This document shows, piece after piece, positions 21,241-25,083 of a stretch of 25,083 nucleotides of DNA. The notes below the pieces were generated by a model that worked only from the letters and a program-made list of their open reading frames with translations, did not search any database and had not been told where the DNA came from. The position numbers were made by a program, and so were the translations under genes. The stretch is from Candidatus Omnitrophota bacterium (GTDB lineage: Bacteria > Omnitrophota > Gorgyraeia > Gygaellales > Profunditerraquicolaceae): the NCBI GenBank assembly GCA_030691865.1, contig JAUYDL010000035.1, positions 1 to 25,083 of the forward strand. The letters run 5' to 3'. Numbering within the stretch: the stretch's first letter is position 1; every line of letters begins with the position of its first letter.

Positions 21241-22210
21241 GATTAGTAAGTTTAAGCAGTTTTGCTTTTACCTTATCCTGCCCAGAATCCAATTTAAGGG
21301 ATTTCTCCCAATTTAATTTTGCGCTATCGGAATTACCTAATTTTAAGAAAACATCCCCCAGATGATCATAGATCACCGGGTCAGTCAAAAAAGATGCTGC
21401 TCTTTCTAAATGACTTAATGCTTCCTTAAATTTTCCCTTTTTGTAATAAAACCAACCTAAACTATCAAGGTAAGCCCCGTTATCCGGCTCAAAAACTAAA
21501 GCCTGCTTAATCATTAAGCCCGCCTGATCAATGTTTTTATCCTGTTCCAGATAAAAATATCCCAGGAAATTTAAGGCTTGATGATAATCAGGTTTTAATT
21601 TTACTGCGCTCTTTAGCTCTTTCTCTACAGAAGGATAATCTTCTAAATTATAATAAATGTTGCCCAGATAAAAATGCGCCTCGGCATCTGCCGGGGCCAT
21701 ATTTACAATCAGTTTAAAAATACCCTCTGCTTGTTTTAATTTCTTCTGCTGCAGATAAATTGCGCCTAAGCCCTTATAAATATCAATATTCTCTGGCTCG
21801 GCCTTGGTGGCATTTTGGAGTGCAAGGATATATTCCCCAGCCGCCAAATCCGATTTATTCTGGGCGGCGTAAACTAAAGCCAATAACGCGTGCGGCTGCA
21901 CAGCTTCCGGAGCAAGCTCAATAGACTGCTTTAATTCTTCTATGGCTAAAGGCGGATTATCCTTTTGGATAAAAACTGATGCCAGATTCAAATGCAACAA
22001 AGAACTTCCAGGGTCAGTTTCTAACGCCTTTTTATATTCCCCAACAGCCCCCTCTAAATCCCCGAGGCCTTCGCAATAAACCCCTACAATATAGTGGATT
22101 AAACTTCTGGTATCTTCTTTATGCGTATCTTGAGCCTGTGCGGGTAAAACAGCTAAGGCCAATGTAAGGCAAAAACAGATTACACCGTTAAGATATTTAA
22201 CCCTTACCAC
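21230..22210 (-). CDS. Secreted TPR-repeat protein
   Basis: A 326-residue protein with a signal peptide (residues 1-26, core VICFCLTLALAVLPAQA) and about eight tetratricopeptide repeats from residue 37 to 316 (e.g. HFYLGNIYYNLEDYPSVEKELKSAV, SLGWFYYKKGKFKEALSHLERA). TPR stacks bind proteins; the ligand is unknown and no enzyme domain is seen. There is no clear lipobox, so a periplasmic location is expected. The start is GTG at 22210, the only sensible start before the signal peptide; it lies 14 bases inside the preceding small ribosomal-type gene. The repeat number and operon position resemble BamD- or PilF-like scaffolds only in a general way. Confidence 0.85.
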   Translation of the reverse strand: MVRVKYLNGVICFCLTLALAVLPAQAQDTHKEDTRSLIHYIVGVYCEGLGDLEGAVGEYKKALETDPGSSLLHLNLASVFIQKDNPPLAIEELKQSIELAPEAVQPHALLALVYAAQNKSDLAAGEYILALQNATKAEPENIDIYKGLGAIYLQQKKLKQAEGIFKLIVNMAPADAEAHFYLGNIYYNLEDYPSVEKELKSAVKLKPDYHQALNFLGYFYLEQDKNIDQAGLMIKQALVFEPDNGAYLDSLGWFYYKKGKFKEALSHLERAASFLTDPVIYDHLGDVFLKLGNSDSAKLNWEKSLKLDSGQDKVKAKLLKLTNHGK

Positions 22211-22307
22211 CCCAGGCTCTCTTCTTCAAGTGACGCAGACGACGACGTAATTTCTTACGCTTATGGGTTTTAATCTTTTGTCTTTTTCTTTTCTTTCCAC
22301 AAGGCAT
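22197..22307 (-). CDS. 36-residue bS22/mS38-like (AURKAIP1/COX24-type) ribosomal peptide
   Basis: An ATG at 22307, five bases after AGGAG, opens a 36-codon frame beginning MPCGKKRKRQKIKTHKRKK and continuing LRRRLRHLKKRAWGGKG. The pattern MPxGKKRKRxKxxTHKRKKxxRxxRHKKK is that of the small AURKAIP1/COX24-domain proteins of Bacteroidota and relatives, bacterial counterparts of mitochondrial mS38 and similar in nature to mycobacterial bS22, which sit in the small ribosomal subunit. More than half the residues are Lys or Arg. Its end overlaps the TPR gene by 14 bases. Such short genes are often missed. Function in this organism is inferred from similarity recalled from memory. Confidence 0.75.
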   Translation of the reverse strand: MPCGKKRKRQKIKTHKRKKLRRRLRHLKKRAWGGKG

Positions 22308-22337
22308 AACTTCTCCTCTTTTCTCAATGTATGGATT

Positions 22338-22390
22338 CCGACTCATATAATGTGTAAAAATTTTGTTAAAAATTTTTACACATTAGTCGG
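22338..22390. repeat. Nested palindrome in the hisG-bS22-like gap
   Basis: A perfect 16-bp stem (22349-22364 with 22369-22384, AATGTGTAAAAATTTT and its complement) has a 4-base loop, and is enclosed by CCGACT (22338-22343) and AGTCGG (22385-22390). No T-run follows on the minus strand, so a standard terminator is not obvious. It does not belong to the GGGGACGGTTCT family. It may be a processing site or protein-binding palindrome between hisG and the next operon. Confidence 0.85.
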
Positions 22391-22406
22391 GATAAACTCG
22401 TACATT

Positions 22407-22445
22407 AAGTTATGTCGATGTGCTTAATATATATCTCCATAACTT
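22407..22445 (-). other. Second stem just after hisG
   Basis: AAGTTATG and CATAACTT form an 8-bp perfect stem with a 23-base loop, 11 bases after the hisG stop. Together with 22338-22390 it makes the whole hisG 3' region structured. It may protect the hisG mRNA end; no independent evidence. Confidence 0.4.
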
Positions 22446-22455
22446 AAGCTCTCAT

Positions 22456-23340
22456 TTAGTAAATGACCTTATTTAACGGGTATTCTATGATCCCGCAAGC
22501 ACCTGCCGCTTTTAACGCGGGAATAAGCACTCTCACAACTTTCTCGTCTATAATTGTCTCAACAGCAAACCAACCACCATCGCTTAAGCCGGAAATTGTA
22601 GGATTCTTTAATGCCGGCAGTTTTGCTATAACTGCTTTAAGATTTTCTTTTTTCACGTTCATCTTTAGTCCGACTTTATCTTCCGCGGCAATCGCTCCTT
22701 TTAAAAGAAGGGCAATCTGCTCCATCTTAGCTCTCTTCCAACTGTCTTTATAAGCGCTTTTATTGGCGATAAACTGAGTGATAGACTCACAAAGAGTGGC
22801 AATCTCAATTAATTTATTCGCCCTTAAGGAGCTGCCTGTTTCAGTAAGTTCAACAATGGCATCAACCAGCCCTGCGCTGACCTTGACCTCCGTTGCCCCC
22901 CAACTAAACTCCACCTCTACTTTAACTTTATTTTTCTGGAAATAATCCTTAGCTACATTGACTAATTCGGTGGCAACACGCTTACCATTTAAATCTTTGA
23001 CCTTTTTTATCCCGGAATCCTGCGGCACGGCTAAAACCCACCTGACCTTATTTAAGCTCTGCTTAGAATAAGTTAAATCTGTAATTCTAACTACATCAGA
23101 TCTATTCTCCAGGATCCAATCATTGCCGGTAATCCCGCAATCCAATGCCCCATCCTGAACATAGCGTGACATCTCTTGGGCCCGCAAAAGCACCAGTTGA
23201 ATCTGGGCATCATCTATCGACGGAATATAAGAACGCGAGCTGGAAAGGTTTACATTAAACCCCGCTTTTTTAAACATTTTAAAGGTAGACTCCTGGAGGC
23301 TGCCTTTAGGAAGCCCTAGTTTTAAAATTTTTTCTTTCAT
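22456..23340 (-). CDS. hisG: ATP phosphoribosyltransferase, long form HisG
   Basis: A 294-residue HisG joining ATP and PRPP in the first step of histidine synthesis. The N-terminal KLGLPKGSLQEST (7-19), CGITGNDW (68-75) and the PRPP loop ELTETGSSLR (164-173) are the catalytic signatures. The C-terminal domain (about 220-294, ending CGIIEYPLNKVIY) is the ACT-like regulatory part of the long form, so histidine feedback inhibition is expected and HisZ is not needed. No other his gene is in the window, so it lies outside a his operon. A consensus promoter and an AGAGGA ribosome site precede it; it uses PRPP made by the nearby prs product. Confidence 0.95.
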   Translation of the reverse strand: MKEKILKLGLPKGSLQESTFKMFKKAGFNVNLSSSRSYIPSIDDAQIQLVLLRAQEMSRYVQDGALDCGITGNDWILENRSDVVRITDLTYSKQSLNKVRWVLAVPQDSGIKKVKDLNGKRVATELVNVAKDYFQKNKVKVEVEFSWGATEVKVSAGLVDAIVELTETGSSLRANKLIEIATLCESITQFIANKSAYKDSWKRAKMEQIALLLKGAIAAEDKVGLKMNVKKENLKAVIAKLPALKNPTISGLSDGGWFAVETIIDEKVVRVLIPALKAAGACGIIEYPLNKVIY

Positions 23341-23382
23341 GATAAATATTCCTCTTATTTAAAAGTATCACTATGTGAAGTT

Positions 23383-23411
23383 ATTATAGCGGCAGATTAA
23401 TATTTTGTAAA
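23383..23411 (-). promoter_or_regulatory. Consensus promoter of hisG
   Basis: TTTACA (23411-23406), a 17-base spacer and a perfect TATAAT (23388-23383) on the minus strand predict a start near 23376 and a leader of about 36 bases containing AGAGGA before the hisG ATG. No attenuator-like His codon run is seen in the leader. Confidence 0.75.
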
Positions 23412-23433
23412 GCGGAAATATTAACCTAAAATA

Positions 23434-25083
23434 TCAACCTAAATGGATTTCAACCAAATTTAGCTTATCCGCCGGCAGACCAATGATTACTTCGCGTGTG
23501 ATAATTAAATAACGGGATTTGTCAATGGTGAGGTTTTCTGAATTAAGCAAAACCTTGGAGATCCGATATTTACCAAAACCAACCTTTTTAGGATTAAAAA
23601 ACTTTATTCTTATCCTTCTATTGGCAAAAATCCGCTCAATACTAATGCAGCTATTTTTACAAAAATGCTCTACACTTAATTTTGGCTCAATTACCAAATC
23701 ACCGTCTTGGCCTTTAACCCCAAAAACCTGAGTAAGCATAGTAAAGACAAACCAGCTAGCTGAACCAGTCAAATACGGATACATCCCCCGGCCTTCGAGA
23801 TTAAAATATTCCGGTAGACAAGGGTAAATCTTGCTATACGCTGTATGCGTGGCCATTTTATAAAGTGAACTTAAAGCTTTCCAACCAGCGTCTGCATAAC
23901 CCTGTTTATATAAAGCATAGGCAAACATCACTACCATATGGCTAAACACCGCGCCATTTTCCTTATCTCCATAAGCAAAAGAAAACGCCCTGCCTAAATC
24001 ATGCTGCTCTTTCTTAAAATCGGTATTTAAACGGATTCCTCCGATAGATTTATCATATAAATAGCAGTGAACATTCAATAATATCTTCTTTATTTGAGCG
24101 GCACTGGCAACTTGGCTCATAATTGGAAATACCTGGGAAGCCAAAGTCATCTGCACTAAATTTCCTTTTTTACCGTCCACTCTATGTTTGCGGTTATCAT
24201 AATACCCGTTAAAAAACCCTATTTTTAACCATTCACTTTTTTGAATGTGCTCCTTCATCCAGAGAGACTTTTCCTTTAGGGAATCACTCAAGCTTACCGC
24301 ATCTAAACGAATTTTCTTGCCCGTGAGATGTTTTTTAGTTTTAGAAAAATACTTCTCTAGAATCCTGTGTTTTTGCGCTATATCCGAATAGTTAAAATCA
24401 ACCAGTAGGACTTTTAACTCTTGGGCCACTTCCAGATCTTGGATGCCTGACTTAAGCAATAACTGCGATAAAGTAAGGAGGTTCTGGGCATACATCGAAG
24501 AAAAAGCCACGCTCTCCCCATATTCTTTAGCCATGTCCAGGCCATCATTCCAATCTGCTCCCTCAAGGCGCACATGATTATGCGCACCAACATTATAAAA
24601 CTGCACCAAATTCTGAACAAGTAAATGCTCTAATACCGTACCTGAATAAATTTTCCCGGATTTTGTTTTTAGCCGGTTCCCGTATGCCGGGCTCCAGCGA
24701 TAATCAATGCCCCTGGCGCGGTTTACCTGGTGATTCCTAAAATAAGTAGCCGGCGCAAATAAAATCCCCAGATCAGCAGTCTCATGAATATATAAATCCA
24801 TGGTAATCAAAGGCCAGACCCCATGATCCATCCATACCCGGCTGATATTATTACGATCAGCAATAAATTCTCCCGGTTTTTTGCCAATAATGGTAGCATT
24901 TGACCCGTCGATTTTTACTCCACAAAAATTATTAATTAAAAGCTGCCGCACTGACTGCGGATTATTTAAAATAAGCCCCAAACAATCCTGCCAATGATCG
25001 CGCCAGCCCCGGCCGCCTTTGCCATAATCAAAATCCGGTAAAAATGAACAGCCAAATATCTTTCTTAAAGCTGGTCGAATGTT
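23434..25083 (-). CDS. GH94-family carbohydrate phosphorylase/hydrolase, 5' end outside the window
   Basis: The reading frame is open to the right edge; 549 residues are visible and the true start lies beyond 25083. Counting from the edge, GGRGWRDHWQD (24-34) and DWNDG (177-181, containing the likely catalytic acid Asp) are marks of the GH94 (alpha/alpha)6-barrel enzymes such as cellobiose and chitobiose phosphorylases and the C-terminal part of cyclic beta-1,2-glucan synthase. SRVWMDHGVWPLIT (near 82-95) and the beta-rich C-terminal end (LVEIHLG) also fit. Substrate cannot be told from this part, and a much larger multidomain protein is possible. A TTG within the frame at 24981 is not a credible start because conserved GH94 sequence lies before it. 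Confidence 0.82.
   Translation of the reverse strand, partial: NIRPALRKIFGCSFLPDFDYGKGGRGWRDHWQDCLGLILNNPQSVRQLLINNFCGVKIDGSNATIIGKKPGEFIADRNNISRVWMDHGVWPLITMDLYIHETADLGILFAPATYFRNHQVNRARGIDYRWSPAYGNRLKTKSGKIYSGTVLEHLLVQNLVQFYNVGAHNHVRLEGADWNDGLDMAKEYGESVAFSSMYAQNLLTLSQLLLKSGIQDLEVAQELKVLLVDFNYSDIAQKHRILEKYFSKTKKHLTGKKIRLDAVSLSDSLKEKSLWMKEHIQKSEWLKIGFFNGYYDNRKHRVDGKKGNLVQMTLASQVFPIMSQVASAAQIKKILLNVHCYLYDKSIGGIRLNTDFKKEQHDLGRAFSFAYGDKENGAVFSHMVVMFAYALYKQGYADAGWKALSSLYKMATHTAYSKIYPCLPEYFNLEGRGMYPYLTGSASWFVFTMLTQVFGVKGQDGDLVIEPKLSVEHFCKNSCISIERIFANRRIRIKFFNPKKVGFGKYRISKVLLNSENLTIDKSRYLIITREVIIGLPADKLNLVEIHLG

Noticed and set aside
1..25083. CRISPR arrays, insertion sequences with transposases, phage genes, toxin-antitoxin pairs, restriction systems
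   Set aside because: No regularly spaced repeats and no such protein families were seen on either strand.

Overview
The window looks like chromosome from a Gram-negative (diderm), probably uncultivated bacterium of low to moderate GC. The best guess is candidate phylum Omnitrophota (OP3) or a close PVC-side relative. That is inferred from the combination seen here: an LpxC-FabZ fusion, LpxI instead of LpxH, a SpoVG protein in a diderm, a split transketolase and very large beta-rich outer-membrane proteins. No 16S rRNA gene is present, so the assignment is tentative. Every supported gene lies on the minus strand, so the biological reading order runs from base 25083 down to base 1. The left-hand outer-membrane gene and the right-hand glycoside phosphorylase gene are both cut by the window edges.

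Reading in the direction of transcription: (1) the 3' part of a GH94-family carbohydrate phosphorylase; (2) a consensus promoter and a long-form hisG; (3) a 36-residue ribosomal-type basic peptide (bS22/mS38, AURKAIP1/COX24-like), a secreted TPR protein, split transketolase (N half then C half) and ispE, packed with overlaps; (4) spoVG with an inserted zinc ribbon, tRNA-Gln(UUG), glmU, prs, rplY(ctc) and pth, a gene order reminiscent of the Bacillus ispE-spoVG-glmU-prs-ctc-pth region and the tRNA-Gln/prs order of some Deltaproteobacteria; (5) rpsF-ssb-rpsR-rplI-dnaB; (6) bamA-skp-lpxD-lpxC/fabZ-lpxA-lpxI, covering outer-membrane protein assembly and early lipid A synthesis; (7) a stand-alone glycogen-binding CBM48 protein, a radical SAM protein and tRNA-Arg(UCG); (8) about 390 bases without a gene but rich in potential RNA structure; (9) a very large TPR plus beta-strand outer-membrane protein.

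The genes therefore supply precursors (PRPP, UDP-GlcNAc, isoprenoid intermediates, pentose phosphates), translation and replication parts, and the envelope machinery that uses UDP-GlcNAc for lipid A. GlmU makes the substrate of LpxA, and BamA/Skp assemble proteins like the large barrel at the left edge.

The least expected content is between genes. Four near-perfect palindromes with GGGGACGGTTCT arms, plus one decayed copy, each sit just after a stop codon. A second, GC-rich hairpin family occurs in the leaders of rpsF and spoVG and shows a compensatory base pair. Two outer-membrane genes (bamA and the left-edge gene) have consensus promoters so close to the ATG that their mRNAs should be leaderless. 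The gap after tRNA-Arg holds competing hairpins, a terminator and a possible antiterminator. All calls are from reading the sequence; no database search was done.
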